DNA of 64,000 bases, taken from Gymnopus androsaceus JB14 (Eukaryota > Basidiomycota > Agaricomycetes > Agaricales > Omphalotaceae). This document shows positions 11,293 through 23,340 of this stretch, in pieces. The translations under genes and the position numbers were made by a program. Below the pieces are notes generated by a model. The model was given only the letters and a program-made list of their open reading frames with translations. It did not search any database and was not told the origin of the DNA. The stretch's first letter is position 1; every line of letters starts with the position of its first letter. Location: NCBI GenBank assembly GCA_009733575.1, contig ML769465.1:56919-120918 (forward strand), given 5' to 3'.

Positions 11293-13029
11293 TCATAATG
11301 CACCAACAGCTTCCCTCTCACTATCCGGTCTGCGCTCGGTCTGAGCGCCAGACGTCGGAAGCTCCGGTATTCCTCCCAGCTTCGAACGCACCTCCTTCTC
11401 CATCTCCTCTTTCTTCTCCTGTTCCGACTCATCAACAAGCCTCTTTAGCTCTTCCTCTAGTTCATCGTCGCTACCACTACTGATACCCAACGCAACATCC
11501 CCTCCAAATCTCACAGCCTCATCAATCTCCTTTGCATCCTCGTTCGCTTCCGCCATCGCCTCCATCGTCTTCTCGATAGAGCCACGCTGGAGAGAGGGAT
11601 GGGAGAGGATAGAGCGGAGGGTGCTCGTGGATGACTTGTATGAGGCAAGGATCTAACGGGTGAGAGTTTCGGTTAGCGCATAATGCTACGATAGAACGGC
11701 GAAATGCATACCTCGATATCCCCAGCAGCTCCTTCGACCTGTATTAATGTTCCCTCAAGGTTCGCCAATGCACCCAACCGTTTAGAAAGTAGTTCATCGA
11801 GGAGTTTCTTTGAACGGAGGTAGGATAATGCCATGGGCTTTTGATTTTGTGCAAGTGCGGAACTAGCTTTTTGTTTGCAGCTGTAGGTTGCGAATTATTA
11901 CCATTGTTTCGTTGAGGAAGGAAAAGGGAGGGGGAGGGTACAACGTACTTCTCACTCTTCATCTGGATACCCTCAATCTGGGAACGCAGATTCGCTACTG
12001 CAGTCTTTAACTCCAGTATACCTCGGTCGACGGTGGTAATCTCTGCGTCAGTTTCAGCCTCAGAGTCTTGGAGGAACTTGATGATCTAATGGAATGGGGA
12101 TTATTGAAAAAAAACGAATGAATGAGCGAATTAACATACTCCAGTGTCAACAACAACGACACCCTGCTCTCGCTCCTAAATACCTCAATAACACCTTCAT
12201 ATCCAAATCGCTCATTGAGATTTCGTCTGGGTTGCCAACACAAGCCGTAAATTCTTTCTAAACGAATCAAACGTGTACAGCGCATCGGCTGGACTCCCAA
12301 GCTCATCTTATCGCGTTGACTATCCATAACCTTCTCTCCCGCATGTTCCACAAGATGAAATAGAACGTAATCACCATACCAGCGCGTGCCGAATATGACT
12401 TGGACTTAGAAGACGACCCAATGAACATGCTTGAGACACTACTAGCCAAGCTATCTTCGCCGACAACTCCTGCCTGCTCTAATGCCCACCAAAGCGGTTT
12501 AGCGACGAGGTAGGAAAGAAAGAGGCTCGGTACGGCAGTCAAATAAGATGACTTTGAGTTGGAAGAAGCGTAGAGCGATGTAGCCAATGAGAGGAATGTT
12601 TGTAGCGGTAGGAGAACTGGCGGTGGATTTGACAATTCAGTCTTTACTAGGACGCTCCGCAATCAGTAATGTATCTTATACGCTAGTTAGTCACTCACAA
12701 TAACTGTATCAAATCCAATAGGTTTTCCTACTCCTTCTACTCTGACAGTGAAATCATCGACGAGTCCTTTCCCGGCTTTAAGCACCAGTCTGCTCGAACC
12801 CGAACCTTGCCCTTGAAAGCCCTCTCCAACGTATTTTTCCAACGTTCCCCTCCACCAATCGACATTTGCCTGATATGCATCGGGATTCGAGTGTTTCTGA
12901 GCCGGAAAAATCAGAATAGAGGGCTTGGAGCCGGAATTTCGAGGCTGAGATGAATGGGGGCGAAGAAATTAGAACTGAGGACTTTGTTGGCGTTCTGTAC
13001 GGGGAAGAATGAGCACTTCGAGCGGCCAT
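11293..13029 (-). CDS. Snf7/CHMP7-type ESCRT-III protein (frameshifted as assembled)
   Basis: Likely orthologue of the CHMP7-like fungal ESCRT-III proteins, which act at endosomes and the nuclear envelope in membrane remodelling (family knowledge). Exons on the minus strand are 13029-12699, 12641-12140, 12085-11949, 11880-11712 and 11652-11293, with GT-AG introns of about 50-70 bp. The N-terminal half has the winged-helix-like region (LQALYSDF, NVDWWRGTLEKYVGEG, GFDTVI). The C-terminal half is a clear Snf7 domain: DRGILELKTAVANLRSQI, ALSYLRSKKLLDELLSKR, LANLEGTLIQVEGAAGDIE, then an acidic helix ending in GGIPELP. Keeping this protein continuous needs about five one-base frame changes, near 12896-12905, 12378-12392, 12275-12295, 12247-12258 and 12160-12178. 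The residues on either side remain well conserved, so sequencing indels are as likely as true loss. Start chosen at the first in-frame ATG. Confidence 0.75.
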
Positions 13030-14930
13030 TGAAGGCTGAGTATTGGATTAGATGAAGTGGTCTGGGTGGTACTCCTACAAGTACATGAAAGAACAATGAA
13101 GATGACGCTGAACACCGGCGAAGTGCACGTGAGTTAGTGTCTACGACTACGCGCCGTTAGACGCTCGTTCGCACTTCGCTTTCCAGCGAATTTAAATACA
13201 CTATATCGTCTCCGAAACATTTGCGTTACACGACCTCATTATCGGTCCATGATCATCTCATCGTCATGTTTCTCAAACACATCCAAATATTTTCCTAGAA
13301 AAGTTGGAAACCCTAGGAAACCCAATGTAAGCAGCTCGGAGCAACTGACTTTCTACAACAGTGGGATTGGGACCTACGCTGAACCATCCTGAAATTCGTT
13401 GAGCTACTGAACAGACATGGCTAACAGATATTCACCTTGCTTTTGCTTGGTGCGTTTATTTTGTGTTTTCAAATTAAAAGACTCATGCATTATGCTTTGA
13501 ACGTACATAGGAGATCTGGAAAGATTCTCTTGGATACGTGCCGTTAGCTCTCTAAGATATATAGACCTGATGCATCGGCAACAGTTTTATTAGGCTGGAC
13601 ACTGTTTAGGCTTTTCTCGAGGTGCCTATAAGGCTCAAGCGCTGGCGAGAATGATCGAGAAAGCAAGACGTGGCTGCAATATCATCGCAGTACACGACGA
13701 CCGACTCCAATAATCTTCGTCGGACTGATTCACAGCTGAGGAAAATGCAGCCCAAATACCCTTGTGCGTATCCGCGTCTTTCATGCGTAGCGCGTACGAG
13801 CTTTATGCTCGGTCTACATCTTATCACCAAATACAGACTCGGAACCACGACAGGATGCTTCGGGATACATGCCCTGGCGTTTCAAGACTACATTATCGAG
13901 GAAAAATGCCAAGGTTCACTTTGTGAGTGCATGATACGTGAAATTTTCCGAGAGCCTTCGTTTAATCCTTCAGAGATACAGCAGAGTATCATGGATAGGA
14001 TCTGTACTATCTCTTAGACTACGCGCTAGCCGGATCCTTCAAACCCACAGCTTGTGACAAGGCAGCTAGTGGTACTTGCTATGGGGTTCTGCTAGCAGTC
14101 CTGTCTTACGGAACTGTGCTTTGGAATTTTGCGCTTCTCCAGTGTCGATTTTGTCGGCAAGCGGTTCTATGTTCTTTTCGTCCTCGGATTAACGAATTAT
14201 TCAAGCAGTCTGTCAATCACATCGCTTTGGTGCGACACGGTACACCTAGTAATCTTCTCCAATGCCTTTAGGTGAACGTTTTTCTATGTTTTTTTCTTCG
14301 GTCATTCAATACTACCCGTATGATATTTTTCAACCGAATACTTGAGGAAGCGCCGTCTGAAGCGAATGTTCGTGCTCTGTCGATACCGGGTTCTCTGATT
14401 TCTTTCCTCCTTCATTCATTCGTTTTGAATTTTCAACTAACATTCATGCTAGGCATCTAGCCTATGTCTGCCAAGCCAAAAAAAAATCGAATCGAATCAA
14501 ATCCCTTACACTCATGCTTGTGATCATCAGCAGCTTCATCATTCTGAACGTCCACATTGCCTGTGGTGTTCAACATCGCCGCCGTATATATTGAGGGGGC
14601 GCCAAATGCTAGGCGCTAAAGACCTTCCAACAAAAGGTTACAGGGATGGTTACGCTGGATCGTACAGTCATTTCCTGTGCTTTTAGAACGAAACAGATGC
14701 TCTGCTCCAGGATCACAGCTATGAAACACGAGCATATTGCAATGAGTAAGGATGACAAGACGATCTTCTACAATGATATGTGAGAGAAATACATGACTAT
14801 CATACATGGGCAGAACTAACTATACAGGTGAGGGGGGGGAGGGGGGTGTAGGTAGGGGTATCTTCCAAGTCCGACCTTGGTAACGAAATAATTGTATGCA
14901 ATATATATGCGTCATATCGACAAGGATGTC
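13030..14930. other. Intergenic, no recognisable gene
   Basis: This holds the likely promoter region of the ESCRT-III gene (AT-rich TTTAAATACACTATAT near 13190) and a G/T-rich tract at 14828-14860 downstream of the DUF6699-like gene. A 115-codon plus frame at 13670-14017 (start ATGGCTGCAATA) has no recognisable domain. Confidence 0.4.
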
Positions 14931-14941
14931 CAAACACAGGT

Positions 14942-15532
14942 TCACCGGACATGAAGCCTGAGGGTTGGTACCTCCCTCGGAACCACATCGAATCCCGCCA
15001 GGACGGAGCGCCCTCGAAGAAAATCTATACGTCGCACTCCGGCCTCTTTCTCCTTCAGTGACCGCGGTATACTCCGTTCTAACTCCTTGGCGCACCGCTC
15101 CTCGAAGGCTTTCTGAATGGCCTCGCGATTCTCTGTCCGGTCGCGTTCCATCTCTTCCTTGCTCACCTTCTCCTGAAGGGCGAGATAGAGCCGGCCAAGG
15201 AGATCTCCGACAGTGAGCCCCATCCCCTCCTTAGGCTCTCTGATATGGATGATGAGAGGGAGCTTTGAGCCCACGACGTCGATTTGCGACATCGGCGGCC
15301 ACGTTGCTGCTTGATGCGACAAGGAGCTATCCAAAGACCACTCCCGAGGTTCGAGAGAGAGGTCGATAGTAAAGCCAAGGCTCGCTTTGAACCTCAAGCT
15401 CTCTGAGATGGATAGAGCTCCGGGTAACGCTGGGGGCGGTGTGGAGGGCCCCGGTGACCCCGAAGACGTCGGTGACTGGGGTGTCGTGTAGAACAGCTCG
15501 TTGCTGCTCGCCCAGTGAACGGTCTTCTTCAT
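14942..15532 (-). CDS. DUF6699-like protein, 196 aa
   Basis: A single-exon gene with a true ATG (MKKTVHWASSNELF) and a stop at 14942. The N-terminal 45 residues are Ser/Pro/Thr-rich and look disordered. From about residue 70 comes the alternating strand pattern of basidiomycete DUF6699 proteins: SLDSSLSHQAATWPPMSQ, SKLPLIIHI, then GLTVGDLLGRLYLALQEKVS, followed by a charged helix (EEMERDRTENREAIQ) and a C-terminal RRIDFLRGRSVLAGFDVV block. The function of the family is unknown. No signal peptide or membrane segment is visible, so a cytosolic or nuclear protein is expected. The frame is clean, unlike its neighbours. The domain name is assigned by pattern, not by search. Confidence 0.65.
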   Translation of the reverse strand: MKKTVHWASSNELFYTTPQSPTSSGSPGPSTPPPALPGALSISESLRFKASLGFTIDLSLEPREWSLDSSLSHQAATWPPMSQIDVVGSKLPLIIHIREPKEGMGLTVGDLLGRLYLALQEKVSKEEMERDRTENREAIQKAFEERCAKELERSIPRSLKEKEAGVRRIDFLRGRSVLAGFDVVPREVPTLRLHVR

Positions 15533-15539
15533 CGCAAAC

Positions 15540-17186
15540 TATCAAAGACTGTAAGCGGTTAAACTCTGAAACTCGACGAGCTAATTACCTTAAACTAGAT
15601 GCGGTGACGTCTAGATGAAAAGGCGAATTGATCAAGACGGGAGATCGACTGTGAATCGAAAACGGTAGTAGACACTAAGCGCAGCGTTGAGGGTTTGTTG
15701 TACGTTCCCCGACGAACCTCGCACTTTCTTATATACAGCGCCATGCTGTTGTGACATAGAAGATTGGGAAGCTTGTGGTGTTCCGTATCAAGGACTTTTA
15801 GTACGAGTTACACTTAGTGACTCATTGTTACAGCTTCCCTTGCTAATGTGGTCATCTCAGTATCAATGCGAATGTTTCAAGAAGTGCGCTCAAGGGGCTA
15901 TCCGAGCTCAACATCAATCAGCAGCCTTAGGTCCTAAACTAGGCGATCTTGCTTGGGACACCAACGAAAACTGCTGTGGAAAGAAAATCTGTCATATAGA
16001 TGACGGATGTCCCGTTCATCGATTTGAACATGTAATGTCAACTTACCGTGGTTTAAAAGGAACACAATCTTCAAAAGTTCAATCATGTCAAACCTAAATC
16101 CTATAATATAACTACGGTTCATCGCAGACCTCCGCAGAAATCGACTCGCAGTACAGTATTGGCAACCATCCGATTCAACCTAACTCTCTTTGAGAGATAG
16201 CCAACAAATGTCACCCGTGAGCCCTCGTATACGCATGCCTCGACTAGTAACGATTACAGCTTTCAATATTTAGATTGGAGAAGCATTTGCAGCATGCACG
16301 AGGCTCTGATCCCGTTTTGGAAACAACGCCGTGATGGTCGCTGATCGATTCCCGAGTCTTCCATTTATCAGGACCTCAGCGCTCAGCCGAAACCTCCAGT
16401 TGAATTCGTGCACTCTCTATGTGATTCATAAAACCTAACTAAACAACTGCGATTGCATCACTCCGTGGGCCGTAGCATCATAAACCGGTGAGCACAGTTC
16501 TACAGTGGCATACCCAGCGCCGTCCATGCTATTTCCACTATCGATGCTCAATATTGATCTGTCCTTTAGATATTCAGTCATTATCTGGACGGCGGGATGT
16601 CGTAAAAAACCAGTCTTATGACAAGGTATGATAAAATCTCGAAGATGATCCACGGATAATCAGTGTAAGATGGTTTTTACGAAGTAAGCATCCCAGTGCA
16701 TAAACCGCGTAAATCTTGTGGGCGTGACCTGGATATCTTGACTCTCTCAGAACATGGAGGTTATGCCATCTGCGGGTCAATCCTCGTCCAACTTGTAGGC
16801 TGTCCAGCTGAGCAAACGCAAACGTAGCGGCTACGATAGGCATGCCACCGTCTCGTCTCTAAGATTTTCTAAAACGGTACGGTTGCTCCCTAATCGTCCC
16901 TTATACGGTATAACGTTATATCAGGCCTTTAGTGCCCCTCGATACAACAACTTACCTTGATGCATTCCAGCTAATCAAATACATCTCTCGAAAGTACTCT
17001 AGAGAATACAAACAGTGACTTGGAGGCTTGTCATGCCGCCTTGGCGAGCTGTATATTCATGTAAGATGACTCTAGAGGCACTGCAGCTGTAGAATATGCT
17101 ACTGTAGCGTCTTGCGAGTTGCAATTTATCAACAGTTGATACCCTCTGTCTAGAACTGCATTCGAACGAAATGGAGGAAGGATTCA
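15540..17186. other. No recognisable gene
   Basis: Upstream region of the DUF6699-like gene, followed by 1.1 kb without recognisable domains. A plus frame at 15687-16097 is Cys-rich but opens with TTG and has no homologous pattern that I know. A TATA-like TTATATACAG lies at 15730. Minus frames at 16435-16843 are short and unsupported. Confidence 0.4.
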
Positions 17187-17930
17187 TCAAATGTATTCTT
17201 ACATGTCATAGCTTGAGTGCTAACTCATGCAATGGGCTTGATTTTGATGATGTAAATTGTATTCATTCTCTCCTGACTATGGAAAAATCCTTTTAGGCTC
17301 AAATGACAAGACAGTGGGCTTGTGGGATGCCACTACGGGATAGGAACTTCATACACTTGCAGGGCATGCAAACGTTGCCATCTGCGTCGCATTTTCTCGT
17401 AGCAGTGCACAAATTGTCTCTGGCACATCTAACTCCGAGTCCACCATCTTAGTCTCCTCTAAGCGTCTCGTTATACACTGACGATCCATGCGGATGTGTG
17501 TATATAGATACATCCATGCGGATCGTCATTTGTATTCGAGTCTGCCTACCGGAGACTACCACCATCTGCGTGTGGGATATGGTAACAGGCCCAGGAATCT
17601 TATGTCCTTAGAGAACACCAAAACGGAGTCTACTCTGTTGTATACTCCAGAGATGGCAAAAAGATCGCTTCAGGCTCGAGTTGCAAGACTCTTCCGATCG
17701 CCTATGAATATAGAAGCAAAAAAAAGTACTTCTCATCCTTCTAGGCCATACAGGCTCAGTTCTCCCCTGTTGCGTTCTCTCTGAGTGGCAGATAAATCGT
17801 CTCAGGCTCGCTAGACAAAAGAGAACTCTGGACATACAAGCTCGATTCGTTATACCATCAGAGACTTGAGTATCTTTCGAATGCAGTCTGAATGTGTCGT
17901 AACTTTCCACTCTTCAATGTCTTAATACTC
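17187..17930 (+). pseudogene. WD40-repeat pseudogene, copy 1
   Basis: Remnants of a WD40 beta-propeller appear in order: GSNDKTVGLWDATTG then a stop (about 17298-17342); ELHTLAGHANVAICVAF and SGTSN (17343-17430); TTICVWDMVTG (about 17558-17592); NGVYSVVYSRDGKKIASGS (about 17627-17683); and FSPVAFSLSGR then a stop then SGSLDKRELW. The frame changes between blades and contains stops, so it is dead. The propeller context resembles the C-terminal WD40 domains of basidiomycete NACHT/NLR proteins, but no N-terminal domain is present here. A foldback of about 48 bp (17480-17527) interrupts it. Confidence 0.8.
17480..17527. repeat. Imperfect foldback inside the WD40 pseudogene
   Basis: Starts GACGATCCATGCGGATGT and ends with the near-inverse ACATCCATGCGGATCGTC around a TATATAG centre. 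A related hairpin sits at 23341-23393, and the same foldback recurs at 37075-37122. Confidence 0.6.
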
Positions 17931-18193
17931 TCCAGAAGTTAATAACTAGTGGCAGCATGATAATGACTGGACGGACTCCATGCAGCCCGAAAAAAAGCAA
18001 TCGTAAAGAAAGCGCATGTATCAGAAATTGGCAAGTAGTAATAATAATACAAGATATATAAGTACAAACCAAAATCGAGAGAAAGGATAGTACAGTACTT
18101 ATTCCAAGTACCTACGCGCAGCCTCCGGCGCTCCACGTCCGTTCCTACAACCAACTGTCCACTGAAGCCCATCGTCATTGCTAGAGCGAATAC

Positions 18194-20049
18194 CTATAGC
18201 ACAAGCTGCACATCTGCATTTACGCTTTTCATCCTGATCTTCCCCATCTCCTTATTCTTCTCGTCCCAATAAATCGTATCACTAAACATCGACGAATGCC
18301 CTGATGGACTCGTCCCCGAGCCCAGCCTTCTCTTCCTCCCCAACCCCGCTGGATCTTTCGTATGATCAAATTCAGTCTCCACCTTGCCGTTCGTTGTGGA
18401 TAGGGAATATGATCCTTCATACGTCGCTGGTAACTCTGCTGTCATTGGTCCGTTGGTTGTGGATGCTGTTAGGGAAAGGGCGGAGTTTAGAGGCAAGAGA
18501 GGCATGAGGAGGCTAATGTAACCGTTGCTTGTCGAGACAGATATTGTCGGCGAGTATGGCGAAGACGACGATGAAGACGACGAAGAAGCGGAAGAATTGT
18601 CGAAAGACAATCCGGAATACGATGATGATGATGGCTCATGGACATTGATAACCGCCTCTATAAAACTGTTCGACGTTTTAATGCCGACTTTGCCCTCCTT
18701 GTCGCCGCTTTGAGGAACCAAATCGATTGAAGCTTTGACTTTTGTATTCGCGCCGTTAATCTCTAGCGAATGCGAGGTCGTAAAGTGGCCTTTAGTTTGG
18801 GCGTTTGAAGTGTACAGGGAAGCAGTGCGGGCTTTCAAAGACTATAGTAGATATATAAGTGAATACATGCTGCGAAGAGACATGAATGTGCATACACACC
18901 TGGATATCAATTTCAGCATTGGAAGTATGTATCGTGGCGTTATCCGCAGTCAAGGACTGGGAATTCAGGAGTCAGTTATCCCTTTCATTCTCATGCAAGA
19001 CGCAAACTCACCACAGCACTAACCAACCCGTTACCACCTTTCAATAACAACCTCCCAAACGTCACCAATTCATCCAACGACCTGCTAAAAACATGTTGGA
19101 AATTTGGGAGGTCTGTCTCGAATGCGTTGAGGTGAGTGAGGGAGGGTCCCCGAGATTCGGGGAGTACGAGCGTCACGTCGTAGTGGATTTGCGGAATGAG
19201 GTAAGGAGAGGACGACCAATGTCGTGGTGAAAACAAGCCAACGCCCATTTGCTTTCCTTTTCCTCCCTTCCTTTTAACCAAGCAGACAGTAGTTTGATCT
19301 AGCACATCCGAATGGTTGCCCTGCCTTGGGTCCACGTATGTCATCTTGACATCGACTCTAGCAGTATCTGCGTCCGCCAGATCGGGAGAAGATGCGATGT
19401 GCACGGATCCTTTAGATATTGCGCCGCGGGAGAGAAAGAAAAGAGTATCGGAGGAGAGGGGGAGGGAGAGGGATGTCTGAACGGAGCCATATGTGCTCGA
19501 TAATAAGGAATTCTCGGCAGAATCATCGAGAGGGAACTCGGGGGAGCTGAATGGCGAGCTCCAGCCATAAGTATTGGTCTGCATCTCAGTGCCTCTAGTA
19601 CACGAAATGACGGCGATATCGCTGGGTATCGGAAATTCATCGTACTACTTGATAGACGTTAAAAACAGATTAAACGCGAGATTTACAAGACTCACCCAAC
19701 GCTTCTTTGATTGATAGCTATGCACGCTAATAGAGAAAGTCCCAAAGAAAATCCCTAAGAGAACGTAGATGAGAACTGCTACAGCGAATGCTTTCCAGAA
19801 TCGCTGGGCCGGTGAATCTCTTCTTGAACTATTTGCTTCCAAGTCTGTATTAGCCGCATGATTTGGCGGAAGTAATGGACTATATGGCCCGCTTGAATAG
19901 GCAGCAGAACTTCCTGCTGCATTATATGGCTGGTATTGTTGATGAGGGGGAGCGCCGTACGCTGGTGGAGATACAGGTTCAAGTAATGGAGATTGTAATG
20001 TGGCATTGCTTTTCGAAGGGGAAGGAGGTGTCTCGTCTGCAATGATCAT
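18194..20049 (-). CDS. DUF7330-like single-pass membrane protein, copy 1 (intact)
   Basis: Four exons on the minus strand (20049-19696, 19644-19012, 18956-18900, 18841-18194), all joined in phase 0 by GT-AG introns, give about 563 aa with no internal stop. Residues 1-80 are Pro/Tyr/Ser-rich and include SPPAYG. One hydrophobic segment follows at about residues 85-110 (FWKAFAVAVLIYVLLGIFFG). The rest is a beta-rich region with repeated TSN/TTNG motifs (IHTSNAEIDI, LYTSNAQTKGHF, IKTSNSFIEAVINV, STSNGYISLL, STTNGPMTA, STTNGKVETEF). This looks like the right-handed beta solenoid of DUF4097/DUF7330-type proteins. Topology suggests an N-terminal cytoplasmic tail and an exposed beta domain, by inference. 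A Ser run lies at about 18565-18605. Copies at 28890-30496 and 37783-39638 are broken. Confidence 0.75.
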
Positions 20050-20420
20050 TTTCGTGCAGGATGGAGGAAAGGAAGGAACGTCCGCGCATTGTTTTCTTTC
20101 GAAGTTATTATAGGTGCTTTAGTCTAGGCACGAAAACCCATGTGCTGGAATGTTATCTTCATCACTGCGGGACGACTGCGCGGAGATGCCGAATGCTGAT
20201 TTTTATCACTGGATTGACTTTGACGATAAGATGTCCCAAGACTGTCAGCTGCATCCAAATATAATAATATACCGTCATGGAGCGCTATTCAGCAGAGACA
20301 ATTGCCGCATGACATCAGCTTTCTTAGACCCCGATGACCATTGACCACGGATTCAATGAATTCTCTAGGAGATGCATACCAGGGAACTAGGTAGCTATTC
20401 GTCAACATTCTGCGCTTTTT
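20050..20420. other. Shared upstream region of DUF7330-like genes
   Basis: Conserved between the three tandem copies (30497-30850, 39639-40025). It holds no gene. It is the 5' flank of the minus-strand gene and probably its promoter. Confidence 0.5.
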
Positions 20421-21975
20421 CCATGACTGGGGGGGTGGCCGCAAGCGGCGAAGGGCCAAACCTTTTGAAATCGGAGATGCATGTTATACCAGACTTCCAG
20501 AAGCTCCCCCAGAAGTTCGCCCGAATTAGTGCAGATTGAGACCCAGATTTAATGAATCCTTGGCTGCTTTTAGTGTAAAGTAGGCCTCAAAGCTCAAAGC
20601 CTTACTTGTTATAGCGTAAATTAGACCCAGAGGAGGATTTGGAGTCAAGCATACCTGGATAGACATAACAGCATGAAAAAGGACTTCAAGACTCTGGTGC
20701 ACCAAAGACTGTTCAGAAACCACAGAAAAACATGCATTTGGTGTATTGAAAGTCATAATCCTGGTCCAAATTAGTGTAAATTAGGCCAAAACGGTATGTA
20801 AAAAAAGTTAACCTGGCCGGGCGGGGCTCTGCAGGAGCTTCTGAGGGCCTGTTAGACTGTCTTGCAATAATCTACTTAGTTGGAGATGTATAGCAAGTGA
20901 TTAAATTGAAAGTTATGGGTTTGTTCTAACACTGAGCAGAAGGCACTCAGAAATGACTAATATTGAAGGTCTTGCATTTAACAAGAAGCCTGAATATGGC
21001 CTGCTTCTGATTAATTGGAAGTGATACAAAATGAGATTGAAGGTAGGATATTGCAGACAAGAGGCATAGGGATGCCCACCGTACCTGTAGTACGGTGAGT
21101 ACGGGTTACCGTTACGGATACGAACCCGTACCGTCAGCCAATTTGGAGCTCATGCTACGGTACGGGTCCGGTACGGATACTCACCCGTACATTCCATATT
21201 AAGATATCCGTTACGGCTGTGTACGGGAAGTTACGGTCTTCTCCAAATTAAGTTATTCGAGTGTTGTTCAGCATGTCAATCTGTGGGTCTCTTGTCTGAG
21301 CTGTATTCGCTGTCATTTTACTTGCTAAAATATTATGTAATTGACATGATTTCACTTAAACGCGCAACAGATGCTCAACAGATGCTCAAGATTGACATAA
21401 TCTGGGTGCTAATGTTGGACAATCATTGTCTTTGTGTGGCAAAAATATTCTCAATATATTCTAGGTAGCAAACAAGGTATCAGTTGCAGATTTTTGTCCT
21501 CAAAATATATCCATAATATATATTTAATTAATACGGCCGTGCTACGCCCGTAGTACCCGTACCGTATTCCGTACGTTCCGTTGGACTTTCGAGCAGCAGT
21601 CCTACGGCACGGATACGGCTTCAAACGTGCCGTAGCGGATCCCATAGACTACGGCCGTACCCGTAACGTACGGTGGGCATCCCTAAAGAGGCAGCAAAGA
21701 GGCAGGGAAGGAAGTAGAAGAAAAGGGAATTTTATGATCTTTGCTATCATACCATAGTGTATAGTTGCGGGATAAGTACTCGAACGGGATGGACTACTGA
21801 TGATGGAAAAAAAAGAATGCGTTAAGAACGACGGGCGCTCGTTGGGCGCTCATCCGAGTCGTCCATGCTAAGGTTAGGGCTTCCTTATAGGGACCGTGTG
21901 AATGGTTTGGAAACAACACGCACTTTACGTTCTTGTAAGGAGCCAAACCTAAAGGTTCGGCAATCACAGGTCCTG
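20421..21975. mobile_element. 1.55-kb insertion present in copies 1 and 2, absent elsewhere
   Basis: Relative to 40010-40040 and 46660-46690, where the flanking sequence is continuous (about TTTCCAT then ACAGGTCCTGTAAAA), copies 1 and 2 carry about 1.55 kb beginning near GACTGGGGGGG and ending near GGTTCGGCAATC. The ends show only a weak inverted relation (GCCAAACC...GGTT). It contains an hAT MITE (21067-21685). The class is unclear. Short minus frames inside are not recognised. Confidence 0.5.
21067..21685. mobile_element. hAT-like MITE with 8-bp TSD, 619 bp
   Basis: The ends are TAGGGATGCCCACCGTAC and its inverse GTACGGTGGGCATCCCTA, flanked by a perfect 8-bp direct repeat AAGAGGCA (21059-21066 and 21686-21693). 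Subterminal regions are full of short CCGTACCGTA-type repeats. An 8-bp TSD with TAGGG ends is the hAT signature. There is no transposase. A second copy, carried by the segmental duplication, is at 31516-32145. Confidence 0.9.
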
Positions 21976-23300
21976 TAAAAATCCGAAGGAGCGCACCGAA
22001 GTAGCAGAAGTGGTCAAATTTCCAAGTGGAGAATCGAGATGATGGAAGTCGAAAGGAAGTGAGTCCTGGCCTCCTTTTTTTTTACACAAGTTTAACGTGT
22101 TTGCCCGTTATTTATTTCGCTGCCTAGATACAATAAACGATGCGACTGAGTGTAGCTCTGCGTTCCGAAGGCTTGTGAACGGTTGGATGTCGTTGAAAGA
22201 ATATGGCATCGTCACCGGCAATATTCATGGCCCAAAGATTCCTTAAACTTCGAAGATCGATAGGAATGAAATTCTAATGAATCGTATATCAAATCAAGTC
22301 TCAAGAAGCACCAGCATTCGAATCATCGCTGGAAACCAACTACGCAAACGAGGAATACTGTGATTCCAATTCTCTTAGCCGTTCGCCTTCGTATTCTCAA
22401 AGTTTTACTCGGGTTTTTTCCAAGAGACACTCCATTTGTACTCGATGAATACTTCAGGCGAGTCTTCGATGATGGCTTATCAATCGAATTCCTTCTAGAG
22501 ATTGTCGAAAAAGCAAGTTACAATACAGCCGTGGATAAGTGGGCACCACACTTACAGCTATTTAAGTTTAGTAGTAGCCGCTACGTATTACGACTTTTTT
22601 TTGCGACAGGGAGATGTGCTTATGTCTTTCTTTTGGGCATTGGGCAACACATTCGATGCAAACTCTTGGTTCCTTCAAGATGTAAGTGTCTCCCGAATTT
22701 ATTCAATCTTTCTTGCTAGCGTGTAGTAGGCGGATCCATATAAATTTCAAATTTTTGGAAAGCCACTACCGCGGTCGAAGTTACAATGACAGGCAGTTCA
22801 GAAAGACGAACAAAACTCTGATTTAAGGTATATCGAGCAATAGTGCTGCTGTGATGATAATCCTCGGAAACCCGCAATTCCGTACTACCTTCCTTCTCCG
22901 TTTTGGTCTGCGGACTTTGCCAGAATCCGTTCATCATGATCATTGGTGTCTCACTGCTATTTTGCTTTCTGTGGAGTAGTTATTCCTGCAAAAGCTTACC
23001 TAGATCATACCACAAAAAACCATGATAGCGAACAGATATTATTTTGGGTTGATTATATCATTTCAGGAGTACAGGAATATGGAACTGCGAACAGAAACCT
23101 AAATGGAACATCCACAAAGATATCTTTAGCCTTCATTTTTGATCAATGGGGCAAGGGTATATGCGCTCGATATGTGGATGTTTTATTTCAGAGGTTGTAC
23201 AGTGTTCTATGGTTCCTTGAGCCACTATGGCTCCTTGAACCACCAACCGTATTTTTTTTTTTTTTTTGCAGAGTGTATTTACCTTAATGTACTGTCACAA
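21976..23300 (+). repeat. Repeat R, copy 1
   Basis: Repeated at about 32440-33740, 40030-41180, 46680-48000 and, inverted, 660-1090. A stretch at about 22585-22685 reads DFFLRQGDVLMSFFWALGN and then a GTAAGT donor. It could be the exon of a lost gene, but the frame is not held in the other copies. A poly-T tract lies at 23250-23268. Confidence 0.6.
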
Positions 23301-23340
23301 ACTTAATGAATGTACATGATGCATTGTTGTAGTCATCTAG

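Noticed and set aside
15687..16097. Cys-rich 136-codon frame as a secreted effector
   Set aside because: It opens with TTG, not ATG, lacks a clear signal peptide and has no conserved pattern.
22360..22719. 119-codon frame in repeat R as a real gene
   Set aside because: The frame is not kept in the copies at 32820, 40400 and 46960, and the alternative phase looks equally coding-like.
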